In this document: positions 7,242-16,160 of the stretch, in pieces
Numbering within the stretch: the stretch's first letter is position 1
How the letters are laid out: each line of letters starts with the position of its first letter
NCBI RefSeq assembly: GCF_963678245.1
Contig: NZ_OY782767.1
Coordinates: forward strand, 248,001 to 312,000
From: an uncultured Sunxiuqinia sp.
GTDB taxonomy: Bacteria; Bacteroidota; Bacteroidia; Bacteroidales; Prolixibacteraceae
DNA length: 64,000 nt
Direction: 5' to 3'
Program-made: the position numbers and the translations under genes
Notes under the pieces: generated by a model
Databases searched by the model: none
Told to the model about the DNA's origin: nothing
The model's input: only the letters and a program-made list of their open reading frames with translations

Positions 7242-10200
7242 ATGAAAATGTATATTAAATCAGAAAAGGCAATTTCATATAGTGTCATAATATTATTGGT
7301 CTTGAGTAGTATGCCGTTTTATGGATTCGCTCAAGCTCCAGATTTGAAGCCTGTATCGGTTTCTAAAGATGGTCGTTTGTTATACGGAAAAGACGAAGAC
7401 GGCAATCGGGTTCCCGATTTTAGCTATGCTGGATATAAAGCCTCTGAATCAGAAATCCCTTTCGTCGAACCGAAAGTCGTTGTTGCTCCGGTTGAAGGTG
7501 ACGCAACACATACTATTCAAAAAGCATTGAATTATGTCGCCTCTTTACCTTTAGATGAGAATGGCTTTCGAGGAGCAGTTTTGCTACAGAAAGGTACGTT
7601 TAAAGTCAATGGACGGCTGGTGATTAATGGCTCAGGTGTTGTGCTACGTGGAAGTGGTTTTGGCGACAACGGAACTACATTAATAGCTGCGGGAAAAGAC
7701 CGGCAGACCTTTATTCGGGTTCTGGGGAAAAATGATCATCTTTTTGCCGATACAACGAGTATTTCTAATTCACACGTACCCGTAAATGCGATGAGTTTTG
7801 TGGTTGAAAATACTGATTATTACAAAGTTGGCGACCCAGTTATTGTTCATCGTCTATCGACTCAAAAGTGGATTGAACGACTAAGTATGGTTGAATTTGG
7901 TGGAGATGAAACGGGATGGATTGGCTGGAAACCCGGAAATCGCGATATCTATTGGGATCGAACGATTTCCGCAATCGAAGGAGATACCATTTTCATTAAT
8001 GCTCCGCTAACAACTGCATTAGATACGACTTGGGGAACTAGTGAAATCATAAAATATAACTGGAAAGGACGAATCAACAACATTGGGATTGAAAATCTAA
8101 ATTTGGAGTCGGCTTTTGATGAAACGAATTTGAAAGATGAAAACCATTGTTGGTCAGCTATAACTATTGAGAATGCTGAAAATGTATGGGTACGTCAGCT
8201 AACTTTTAAGCATTTTGCCGGGTCGGCAGTTGCTGTTTATGAAACCGCTAAAAAAGTAACGGTTCAGGATTGTGTTTCAACAGATCCGGTTTCTGAAATC
8301 GGCGGACAGCGTCGATATACCTTTTTCACAATGGGGCAACAAACTTTGTTTCAACGCTTGTATGCCGAATATGGTTATCATGATTTTGCCCTTGGTTTTT
8401 GTGCTGCCGGGCCAAACGTTTTTGTGCAATGTGAATCGCATTTGCCCTACGAATACAGTGGGACAATCGACAGTTGGGCATCCGGTGTTTTATTCGATAT
8501 TGTGAATGTTGATGGACATGTCATTTCCTTTAAAAATCAAATGCTTAACCACCAGGGAGCTGGCTGGACTGCTGCCAATTCCATGCTTTGGCAATGCTCT
8601 GCTGCGCTGATCGAAAACTATGTGCCGCCTACAGCTATGAACTGGAGTTACGGTGCCTGGAGTCAATTCTCCGGCAATGGATATTGGGCTGAAGAAAATA
8701 ACCATGTCATACCCCGAAGTTTGTTTTATGCACAGCTAGCTGATCGACTGGATAAGAAAACCGAGGAGTTTGCTGATCAGGTAATGCCCTTCGACGATAA
8801 CTCTACAAGTAGCCCTACTGCCGAACAAGCTCAGGAATTAACGGAACAAGCTTACTCTCCGGCGCTACGTTTGGAAGATTGGATTATGCAAGCGGACGAC
8901 CGCGACCCAATTTCACTGGAAAGAGCAACTGCAATAAGAGCAAGCGAATTAAAAGACAAGAAGAAAATTACAACGGAAGTTCTTCATCCAATTACTGTTG
9001 AAAACGGGAAATTGGTTAAAGATGATTTGGTTTTAACCGGCATGCGCTTTACTGTACCTTGGTGGAGGGGAGTGGCTCGTCCTTATGCTACGAAGAAGGC
9101 AACTCCTGCTGTTACTCGTTATGTCCCGGGCCGAAATGGTCACGGATATACCGACAACCTGAATGAGGTGATTGACTGGATGGATGAATACAACATGGCT
9201 GGTCTCGAACACAACTATGGTTTGTGGTATGATCGTCGTCGAGACGATCATGAGCGAGTTCGGAGGATGGATGGTCAGGTTTGGGCTCCATTTTACCAGC
9301 AGCCTTTTGCCCGAAGCGGACAAGGAACCGCCTGGGATGGATTGAGTAAATACGACTTAACCAAATATGATGATTGGTACTGGAATCGACTAGCTGATTT
9401 TGCCGATTTGGCTGACAAAAACGGCAAGCTGTTGGTGCATCACAACTATTTTCAGCATAACATTTTAGAAGCCGGAGCTCACTGGGCTGACAGTCCGTGG
9501 CGACCTGCGAACAATATTAATAACACCGGTTTTCCAGAGCCGGTGCCTTATGCGGGAGATAAGCGGATTTATATGGCCAAACAGTTTTATGATGAAAGCC
9601 ATCCGGTACGCCGAAAATTGCACCAGGCCTATATTCGTCAGTGCTTGAACAATTTTGCGGATAATTCAAACGTCCTTCAGCTGATTAGTGCCGAATATAC
9701 AGGCCCACTTCATTTTACAGAGTTCTGGTTAGAAACGATTGGCAATTGGCAAAAGGAAACCGGGAAAGATAAATTGATAGGATTGAGTACCACCAAGGAT
9801 GTGCAAGATTCTATTTTGGCGAATAAGAAATATGCAGACCTGATTGATGTAATTGACATTCGCTATTGGAGCTATCGCGAAGACGGAAAGTTGTATGCGC
9901 CACTGAGCGCTCAGCAGTTGGCTCCGCGTCAGCATGCACGACAGGTAAAACCCGGCAAACGCTCATTCAGCTCTGTTTATCGTTCGGTGTTTGAATATAC
10001 GTTTCGATACCCTGAAAAGGCTGTTGTTTTTTCTGAAGGCCGATATAATGTATATGGTTGGGCTGCTTTTATGGCCGGAGGTTCTCTTGTGGTTCTCCCC
10101 GAAAATTTGCCAACCGAGTTTTTAACCGATGCCATTTCGATGCGGCCCGTTAAGCCGGATGGCAACCCTGAAGAAGAGTGCAGCTTGGAAAGTGACAATG

Positions 10201-10400
10201 CACTTATCATTTATTCGCAGAACAAATCAGAACTTTCGATTGACCTGACTGGAAGGAAAGGACGATATGTCGTTAAATTTATTCAACCTCCAGATGGGAC
10301 TTTACTCGATAAAGAGACTATAATAAAGGGAGGCGAAAAACAAGCGATTAAACTGCCTCAAAAATCATCACTCATAACTTGGATTAAAAAACAACAATAA
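7242..10400 (+). CDS. Secreted two-domain protein: pectate-lyase-like beta-helix plus C-terminal barrel-like domain (DUF6298-like)
   Basis: A 1052-residue protein with a signal peptide (hydrophobic residues about 12-30, ending GFAQA). Residues about 80-560 look like a pectate-lyase-3/beta-helix domain: THTIQKALNYVASLP, then VLLQKGTFKVNG, then GVVLRGSGFGDNGTT, followed by helix rungs. Residues about 600-1000 form a second domain that looks like an (alpha/beta)8 hydrolase. It has two candidate acidic sites, ISAEYTG and FSEGRYN, and ends in a small beta-sandwich-like tail (SSLITWIKK). The domain name is tentative. It heads the row of secreted enzymes and lies 12 bp before a GH140-like gene. The likely substrate is a pectin side chain; lyase or hydrolase chemistry cannot be decided here. 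Confidence 0.75.
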   Translation: MKMYIKSEKAISYSVIILLVLSSMPFYGFAQAPDLKPVSVSKDGRLLYGKDEDGNRVPDFSYAGYKASESEIPFVEPKVVVAPVEGDATHTIQKALNYVASLPLDENGFRGAVLLQKGTFKVNGRLVINGSGVVLRGSGFGDNGTTLIAAGKDRQTFIRVLGKNDHLFADTTSISNSHVPVNAMSFVVENTDYYKVGDPVIVHRLSTQKWIERLSMVEFGGDETGWIGWKPGNRDIYWDRTISAIEGDTIFINAPLTTALDTTWGTSEIIKYNWKGRINNIGIENLNLESAFDETNLKDENHCWSAITIENAENVWVRQLTFKHFAGSAVAVYETAKKVTVQDCVSTDPVSEIGGQRRYTFFTMGQQTLFQRLYAEYGYHDFALGFCAAGPNVFVQCESHLPYEYSGTIDSWASGVLFDIVNVDGHVISFKNQMLNHQGAGWTAANSMLWQCSAALIENYVPPTAMNWSYGAWSQFSGNGYWAEENNHVIPRSLFYAQLADRLDKKTEEFADQVMPFDDNSTSSPTAEQAQELTEQAYSPALRLEDWIMQADDRDPISLERATAIRASELKDKKKITTEVLHPITVENGKLVKDDLVLTGMRFTVPWWRGVARPYATKKATPAVTRYVPGRNGHGYTDNLNEVIDWMDEYNMAGLEHNYGLWYDRRRDDHERVRRMDGQVWAPFYQQPFARSGQGTAWDGLSKYDLTKYDDWYWNRLADFADLADKNGKLLVHHNYFQHNILEAGAHWADSPWRPANNINNTGFPEPVPYAGDKRIYMAKQFYDESHPVRRKLHQAYIRQCLNNFADNSNVLQLISAEYTGPLHFTEFWLETIGNWQKETGKDKLIGLSTTKDVQDSILANKKYADLIDVIDIRYWSYREDGKLYAPLSAQQLAPRQHARQVKPGKRSFSSVYRSVFEYTFRYPEKAVVFSEGRYNVYGWAAFMAGGSLVVLPENLPTEFLTDAISMRPVKPDGNPEEECSLESDNALIIYSQNKSELSIDLTGRKGRYVVKFIQPPDGTLLDKETIIKGGEKQAIKLPQKSSLITWIKKQQ

Positions 10401-10412
10401 ACCTTATAAAAT

Positions 10413-11816
10413 ATGTTACGAAATTTATTGATCATTACGATAGCTGTATTTTTTGCTGTTGGTTGTACTTCAACCTCAAAGGAAGAAAAGAAAGAAGATA
10501 CGGGTTTACCGCTTTTAAAAGTGTCTGAAAACGGACATTATTTTGTTGAAGAAAATGGCGATCCGTTTTTTTGGTTAGGCGATACTGGTTGGCTGCTATT
10601 TTCAAAGCTTAATCAGGAAGATGCGGTGAAATATTTGGAAATCCGCAAAGAGCAAGGATACAATGTTATTCAAGTAATGGTATTGCACAGCGTAGGAGCT
10701 GTCAATATTTATGGCGATTCAGCCTTAGTAAACGCGAATGTGGCAAAACCGGTGGTTACCGAAGGAAACGCATTTGACGACTCGCTACAATATGATTATT
10801 GGGATCATATGGATTATGTGATTGATCAGGCTGCCGAAAAAGGATTGTACATGGCCTTGGTTCCGGTATGGGGAGGTAACGTAAAAAGTGGTTATGTATC
10901 AAGAGAAGAAGCTACTGTTTATGGCAAGTGGATAGCCGATCGCTACAAAGACCGCAAAAATATAATTTGGCTGAATGGTGGTGACACCATGGGGAACGAT
11001 TCAACGGCTACCTGGAATAATCTGGGGAATGCGATCAATGATACTGACCCGAATCACCTGATTACATTTCACCCACGTGGACGGATGCAGTCTTCTGACT
11101 GGTTCGCTAACGAAGCTTGGTTGGATTTTAACATGATCCAGTCCGGACACCGAAATTACGAGCAGGACGATACAGAGCGCTCGTACGGTGAAGATAATTG
11201 GCGTTACATGCAAACCGATTGGGATATGACTCCGGCTAAACCAACTATTGATGGCGAGCCTTCTTACGAAGGAATTCCTCAGGGCTTACACGATACACTG
11301 CAACCATTTTGGAATGATGATGATGTTCGTCGTTATGCATATTGGTCTGTATTTTCCGGAGCATTCGGCTATACTTATGGGCACAGTGCTGTGATGCAGT
11401 TTTATAAGCCGACTGATAATGAACCGGCATACGGAGCCAGAGAATATTGGACAGAAGCAATTTACGCTCCGGGAGCCAAACAGATGGTTCACCTGAAAGA
11501 TTTGATGCTATCGCGTTCTTATTTGGATAGAGTGCCCGATCAAAGTTTGATTGCCGGTGAAAATGGTGAGCGGTATGATTACTTAATCGCTACTCGTGGT
11601 TCAAATTATGCCTTTATCTACACGTACACCGGAAGAAATATTCCTGTTGATATGGAGCAGTTTAAAGCTGACAAAGTAAAGGCAAACTGGTTTGATCCCC
11701 GAAATGGAGAAACTACGGCCATCGGTGAGTTTGAGACCCAAGGTGTTCAGGAATTTGATGCTCCGGGTGAAAAAGAGAATGGTAACGACTGGGTGTTGAT
11801 TCTTGATGAAGTATAG
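10413..11816 (+). CDS. GH140-like apiosidase (DUF4038 family) lipoprotein
   Basis: A 467-residue lipoprotein (lipobox AVGC, Cys18), so probably membrane-anchored. The DUF4038 signature starts at residue 36: KVSENGHYFVEENGDPFFWL, then GDTGW. The barrel carries two acidic residues in the places expected for GH140 catalysis: Asp191 in WLNGGDTMGND and Glu282 in TIDGEPSYEG. The last about 90 residues form the beta-sandwich tail common to the family. The founding GH140 enzyme (BT1012) is an endo-apiosidase that cuts apiose at the base of RG-II side chains A and B. GH140 membership rests on these motifs. The GH142/GH143 neighbours point to RG-II too. Confidence 0.8.
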   Translation: MLRNLLIITIAVFFAVGCTSTSKEEKKEDTGLPLLKVSENGHYFVEENGDPFFWLGDTGWLLFSKLNQEDAVKYLEIRKEQGYNVIQVMVLHSVGAVNIYGDSALVNANVAKPVVTEGNAFDDSLQYDYWDHMDYVIDQAAEKGLYMALVPVWGGNVKSGYVSREEATVYGKWIADRYKDRKNIIWLNGGDTMGNDSTATWNNLGNAINDTDPNHLITFHPRGRMQSSDWFANEAWLDFNMIQSGHRNYEQDDTERSYGEDNWRYMQTDWDMTPAKPTIDGEPSYEGIPQGLHDTLQPFWNDDDVRRYAYWSVFSGAFGYTYGHSAVMQFYKPTDNEPAYGAREYWTEAIYAPGAKQMVHLKDLMLSRSYLDRVPDQSLIAGENGERYDYLIATRGSNYAFIYTYTGRNIPVDMEQFKADKVKANWFDPRNGETTAIGEFETQGVQEFDAPGEKENGNDWVLILDEV

Positions 11817-11874
11817 CATTCATATTGATTTCTGAATTTTTGGAATTGGAAAACTTCAATTTAATTGATTTGAA

Positions 11875-13719
11875 ATGATAAAACTGAATAAAATATTACT
11901 CGTATCCGCCTTGTTATTAAGTGGAGTGGGAGTAGCTTCAGCTCAGGAAATCCCTCATTTTACAGGGAGCGAGCTCAACAATCCTGACTATCATCATGGG
12001 CAACTGAGCCCGGCAATGGGCGTACATAACATTCAGGTGATGCGCGCCAATCGCGAACTTCCCGAAACTGCTGATGATTTTGGATGGACATACAACCATG
12101 CGCCTATGTTGGCGTATTGGAACAATACGTTCTTTTTGGAATATTTAAGTGATCCGGTTGGAGAGCACGTTCCACCGGGACAAACCTTTTTGGTGACTTC
12201 AAATGATGGTTACGGATGGTCGAAGCCTGAGGTTGTTTTTCCTCCGTATTCCATTCCGGACGGAACGCAAAAGGAGGGAAGTGATCAAGTGGCAAAAGAC
12301 TTGCTGTCGGTAAATCATCAGCGAATGGGATTTTATGTTTCTTCTGATGATCGTTTATTTGCCATAGCCTACATTGCTATTTCTATTGATGCGCACGACA
12401 GCCCGAACGATGGAAAAGGAATTGGAAGAGTGGTACGCGAAATTCATAGAGATGGTTCCTTCGGCCCGATCTATTTCATTCGTTATAATGAAGGGTGGAG
12501 CAAAAAAAATACGGACTATCCCTTTTATATGAAGAGCAAGGATAGAGGGCTTGTTAAAGCCTGTGAGAAAATGCTATCCGATCCTCTTGTTCAACAGCAG
12601 TGGAACGAAGAAGCGGATCGGGATGATCCGTTAATTCCCATACAAAAACAGTATAAAGCTTTCTCGTACTATCACTTGCCAAATGGGAGCGTGATTGGCT
12701 TGTGGAAGCATGCCCTCGCCGCGGTGAGTGAAGATGAAGGGAAAACCTGGACAACGCCTACTCGTGCCCCTGGATTTGTAAACAGCAATGCTAAGATTTG
12801 GGGACAAAAAACGTCGGACGGACGTTATGCGACGGTTTATAACCCGTCCGATTTTCGCTGGCCTTTAGCTATTTCCGTGAGTGAGAATGGTCTCAATTAT
12901 GAAAATTTACTTTTGGTGAATGGTGAAATTACAACCATGCGTTATGGTGGTAACTATAAATCTTATGGTCCGCAATATGTTCGTGGTATTCAGGAAGGTA
13001 ATGGTACCCCTCCTGATGGAAACCTTTGGATAACTTACAGCATTAATAAGGAAGATATCTGGGTTTCAACAATTCCAGTGCCTGTTAAAGCGAAGGCCGA
13101 AACCCATGTTGATGAAGATTTTTCTGGGATGGATTCGGAATCAGCTTTAGATAAATGGAATCTTTTTAGTCCGGTTTGGGCGCGCGTTGGTATTGAGAAC
13201 GATGCTGATGGAACATCTTGTCTGACCTTAAAAGACAAAGATGAATTTGACTATGCCAAAGCCAAACGTTTGTTTCCGGCATCCGATTCGGTGAGCGTTG
13301 AATTTACAATTGAAGCAGAGCAAAATGACCATGGCCTGCTGCATGTTGAATTGCAAGATGAAGAAAACACCGGAACGTTGCGCCTTATTTTTGATAAGGA
13401 TGGGATACTGAAACACAAAGCAGGCTATCGTTTACGGAATATTATGGAGTACGAAGCCGGTGAAAAATACACCATTCGTATTGAAGCGACCACTTGGTCT
13501 CGTTTTTATGATGTGTATGTAAATGGTGAAAAGAAAACCACTGGCTTGAGTTTTGCACCGGTTCACGAAGTCCAAAGCATTCAGTTTCGTACTGGAGAGG
13601 TTCGCCGTTTTCCAACTGTCGATACGCCGACTGATCAAAATTTTGATGTTCCTCAAAGCAGAAAGCCTGTTGACGAAGCTGTGTTCCGCATTTATTCGTT
13701 GAAAACTGAAAAATTATAG
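11875..13719 (+). CDS. GH143-like secreted beta-propeller (predicted DHA hydrolase)
   Basis: A 614-residue protein with a signal peptide (ending VASAQ) and an N-terminal sialidase-like propeller over residues about 25-400, with TSNDGYGWSKP and SEDEGKTWTTP Asp-box-type repeats. A concanavalin/LamG-like beta-sandwich follows (about 410-610). The region around YHHGQLSPAMGVHNIQVMRA and GWTYNHAPMLAYWN resembles, as I recall it, the N-terminal GH143 half of BT1020, which releases DHA (3-deoxy-D-lyxo-2-heptulosaric acid) from RG-II chain D. The next gene, 4 bp downstream, matches the other half of BT1020. A generic exo-sialidase annotation would be misleading. The family call is from memory and not from an alignment. 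Confidence 0.65.
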   Translation: MIKLNKILLVSALLLSGVGVASAQEIPHFTGSELNNPDYHHGQLSPAMGVHNIQVMRANRELPETADDFGWTYNHAPMLAYWNNTFFLEYLSDPVGEHVPPGQTFLVTSNDGYGWSKPEVVFPPYSIPDGTQKEGSDQVAKDLLSVNHQRMGFYVSSDDRLFAIAYIAISIDAHDSPNDGKGIGRVVREIHRDGSFGPIYFIRYNEGWSKKNTDYPFYMKSKDRGLVKACEKMLSDPLVQQQWNEEADRDDPLIPIQKQYKAFSYYHLPNGSVIGLWKHALAAVSEDEGKTWTTPTRAPGFVNSNAKIWGQKTSDGRYATVYNPSDFRWPLAISVSENGLNYENLLLVNGEITTMRYGGNYKSYGPQYVRGIQEGNGTPPDGNLWITYSINKEDIWVSTIPVPVKAKAETHVDEDFSGMDSESALDKWNLFSPVWARVGIENDADGTSCLTLKDKDEFDYAKAKRLFPASDSVSVEFTIEAEQNDHGLLHVELQDEENTGTLRLIFDKDGILKHKAGYRLRNIMEYEAGEKYTIRIEATTWSRFYDVYVNGEKKTTGLSFAPVHEVQSIQFRTGEVRRFPTVDTPTDQNFDVPQSRKPVDEAVFRIYSLKTEKL

Positions 13720-13723
13720 TTGA

Positions 13724-15289
13724 ATGTACAAGTTAAAAAATACAATAAAATTAACACTCATTATTGCTTTCACCTGGATGAGTTTATTGCCTGCTACGGC
13801 AAGCCAAAAGGGAAAGAGCAATGAAAAACAGATCCTTCAAGCCAAGGATTTTAAGCACTATGTCGATTATTTTAATCGCATGGAAGATGAAAATATTACC
13901 GGCGCTATCCCGAATGCCGAATCATGGGAATGGATGAAAGCCAATATCCCGTTGTTCGAATGTCCGCAAGCCAATTTTGAGGAAATGTATTACTACCGTT
14001 GGTGGACTTTGCGCAAACACATCAAAGAGACTCCCAAAGGATATGTGATGACTGAGTTTCTGGTCCAACGTCCATATGCTGATAAATACAACATGATTAG
14101 TTGTGCCTTGGGGCATCACATATACGAATCCCGCTGGTTGCGCGATCGCGAATATGTGAACGACTATGTTCATGTTTGGTTTCGGGGTAATGAAGGTGGA
14201 AAAATGAATAAGCTTCTCAAGTTCAGTAGTTGGACGGCCAATGCACTTTACAACAAATACCTGGTTGATGGAAACAAAGAGTATTTGGTGGATATGTTAC
14301 CTGATTTACTTTCAGAATACGAAGCGTGGGAAATTGAAAAAAAAACACCTTCTGGCCTGTTTTGGCAATACGATGTTCGCGATGGCATGGAAGAGCAGAT
14401 TAGTGGTGGACGCCACGTGAAAAACAAGCGCCCAACGATTAACAGCTACATGTATGGAAATGCAAAAGCCATTGCTAAAATTGCAAGTTTGGCCGGAAAG
14501 AAGAAAGTTACTGAAAAATATGAAGCCAAAGCTGATACCTTACAAAAACTGGTGAATAATAGCCTTTGGAATGCTGAGGCGAATTTCTACGAAACGGTTA
14601 ACGAAAAAGGAGGTTTTGCGGAGGTGCGCGAAGAAATTGGATTCATTCCATGGTATTTCAACTTACCACAGGAAAAGCAGGAAAGTGCATGGGAACAGGT
14701 AAAAAGCACCCAAGGGTTTTTAGCTCCTTTTGGACTTACAACTGCTGAGCGCAGTCACCCAGAGTTTCGTTCTCACGGCTGTTGCAGCTGCGAGTGGGAT
14801 GGTGCCATTTGGCCATTTGCAACGTCACAAACCATGACTGCCATGGCTAACCTGATCAATAATTACGACCAGGATGTGGTGAACGATTCCATTTATTTTA
14901 GACTAATGGAGTTGTATGTTGAATCTCAATATTACCGCGGTCGCCCATATATTGGAGAGTACTTGGATGAAGTAACCGGCTATTGGCTTAAAGGAGATCA
15001 GGAGCGGAGCCGCTACTACAATCATTCAACTTTTAATGACTTAATTATTACCGGGCTGGTTGGTCTGCGTCCTCGTGATGATCAGAAAATTGAAGTGAAC
15101 CCCTTGATTCCGGAAGATAAATGGGATTGGTTTTCGCTGGATCAAGTTTCTTATCAAGGGAAAAGTGTCAGCATCATTTGGGATAAAACGGGCGAAAAAT
15201 ACAAGTTAGGGAAAGGCCTTATCGTTTTAGTCGATGGGAAAGAGGTTGGACGAAGTGAGCACCTGGAACACCTGATTTGTAAATACTAA
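13724..15289 (+). CDS. GH142-like (alpha/alpha)-barrel glycosidase (predicted beta-L-arabinofuranosidase)
   Basis: A 521-residue secreted protein (signal peptide ending PATAS). It has the MGH1/GH63-like (alpha/alpha)6 pattern: ESRWLRDREYVNDYV, then WQYDVRDGMEEQISGG near residue 218, then CCSCEWDGAIWPFATSQ and a C-terminal GLRPRDDQKIEVNPL segment. Acidic residues in RDGMEE and CEWDG are the obvious catalytic candidates. I read it as GH142, the beta-L-arabinofuranosidase half of BT1020 that removes terminal arabinose from RG-II chain D before DHA is released. Here it is a separate gene 4 bp after the GH143-like gene, which suggests that the two activities are made together. Other MGH1-type activities remain possible. 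Confidence 0.65.
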   Translation: MYKLKNTIKLTLIIAFTWMSLLPATASQKGKSNEKQILQAKDFKHYVDYFNRMEDENITGAIPNAESWEWMKANIPLFECPQANFEEMYYYRWWTLRKHIKETPKGYVMTEFLVQRPYADKYNMISCALGHHIYESRWLRDREYVNDYVHVWFRGNEGGKMNKLLKFSSWTANALYNKYLVDGNKEYLVDMLPDLLSEYEAWEIEKKTPSGLFWQYDVRDGMEEQISGGRHVKNKRPTINSYMYGNAKAIAKIASLAGKKKVTEKYEAKADTLQKLVNNSLWNAEANFYETVNEKGGFAEVREEIGFIPWYFNLPQEKQESAWEQVKSTQGFLAPFGLTTAERSHPEFRSHGCCSCEWDGAIWPFATSQTMTAMANLINNYDQDVVNDSIYFRLMELYVESQYYRGRPYIGEYLDEVTGYWLKGDQERSRYYNHSTFNDLIITGLVGLRPRDDQKIEVNPLIPEDKWDWFSLDQVSYQGKSVSIIWDKTGEKYKLGKGLIVLVDGKEVGRSEHLEHLICKY

Positions 15290-15315
15290 CTCGGAATCAA
15301 TAAAAAACGATACCA

Positions 15316-15993
15316 ATGAAAAAATCATTACTAATAGCTTCTGTTTTTGTAGCAGTGTCTTTCTTGTACACTCCGGCTACCGAGGCAAATTGTTCCGTGC
15401 ACCCACCAGTCGTTAGCAATCAATTATCCGATCAGGAACAGAAAGCAACAAAGTGGGTGAAATCGCTAGAGTTGACCGATAAAGCGAAAGAAGAGCGTGT
15501 AATAGACATTGTAGCTGAACATCTGACTGCTGTGAAAACATGGCACAATGAGCATCCCGGATCAGCGGTTCCTGCCGGAGTAAATCCAAGGACAGGGGAA
15601 AAACTGACCGAGCTGGATCGACAAATGATTGCCGATTCAGCCATGCCCGAAAGTGTGCATGAGAATTTAATGAACGGACTTCGTAAAGACTTGACAGAAG
15701 AGCAGGTTGAGGCTATTTTGGATAAATACACCGTAGGTAAGGTTGACTTCACTATGCGTGGTTACCACGCCATTGTGCCAGACCTAACCGATGAAGAAGC
15801 TGCTGTAATTTTAGGACATTTAAAGGAGGCTCGAGAAATGGCAGTCGATTATAAACAGATGAAGGAGATCTCTGCTATTTTCGAAATCTACAAAACGAAA
15901 TGCGAGAAATACTTAAATAGTAACGGACGAGATTGGCACCAGCTTTATAAGGCCTTTGTCAAAAAAATAAAAGAAGAAAAAAACAAAGAGTAA
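15316..15993 (+). CDS. DUF3826 domain protein, secreted, function unknown
   Basis: A 225-residue protein with a signal peptide (MKKSLLIASVFVAVSFLY) and a mostly helical, charged body. The pattern KATKWVKSLELTDKAKEERV and the later YKQMKEISAIFEIYKTKCEK fit DUF3826, a family I know from polysaccharide-utilisation loci without an assigned activity. It lies 26 bp after the GH142-like gene, in the same run. It has no recognisable catalytic motif, so a binding or chaperone role for secreted enzymes is possible but not shown. Confidence 0.7.
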   Translation: MKKSLLIASVFVAVSFLYTPATEANCSVHPPVVSNQLSDQEQKATKWVKSLELTDKAKEERVIDIVAEHLTAVKTWHNEHPGSAVPAGVNPRTGEKLTELDRQMIADSAMPESVHENLMNGLRKDLTEEQVEAILDKYTVGKVDFTMRGYHAIVPDLTDEEAAVILGHLKEAREMAVDYKQMKEISAIFEIYKTKCEKYLNSNGRDWHQLYKAFVKKIKEEKNKE

Positions 15994-16160
15994 GCTTTGC
16001 ATAGCTAATTTAAAGCGTGCATTGGATATGAAATGAGCATGATCAATATTTTGCTCAGACAGGGGATGATTATTGGGAGCTGCATGTGCTGGTACACTAT
16101 ACTATAGCATTCCAGAGGAGTGTGGAAATTGCTCAAACTTAAATTGAAAAATATAAACAT

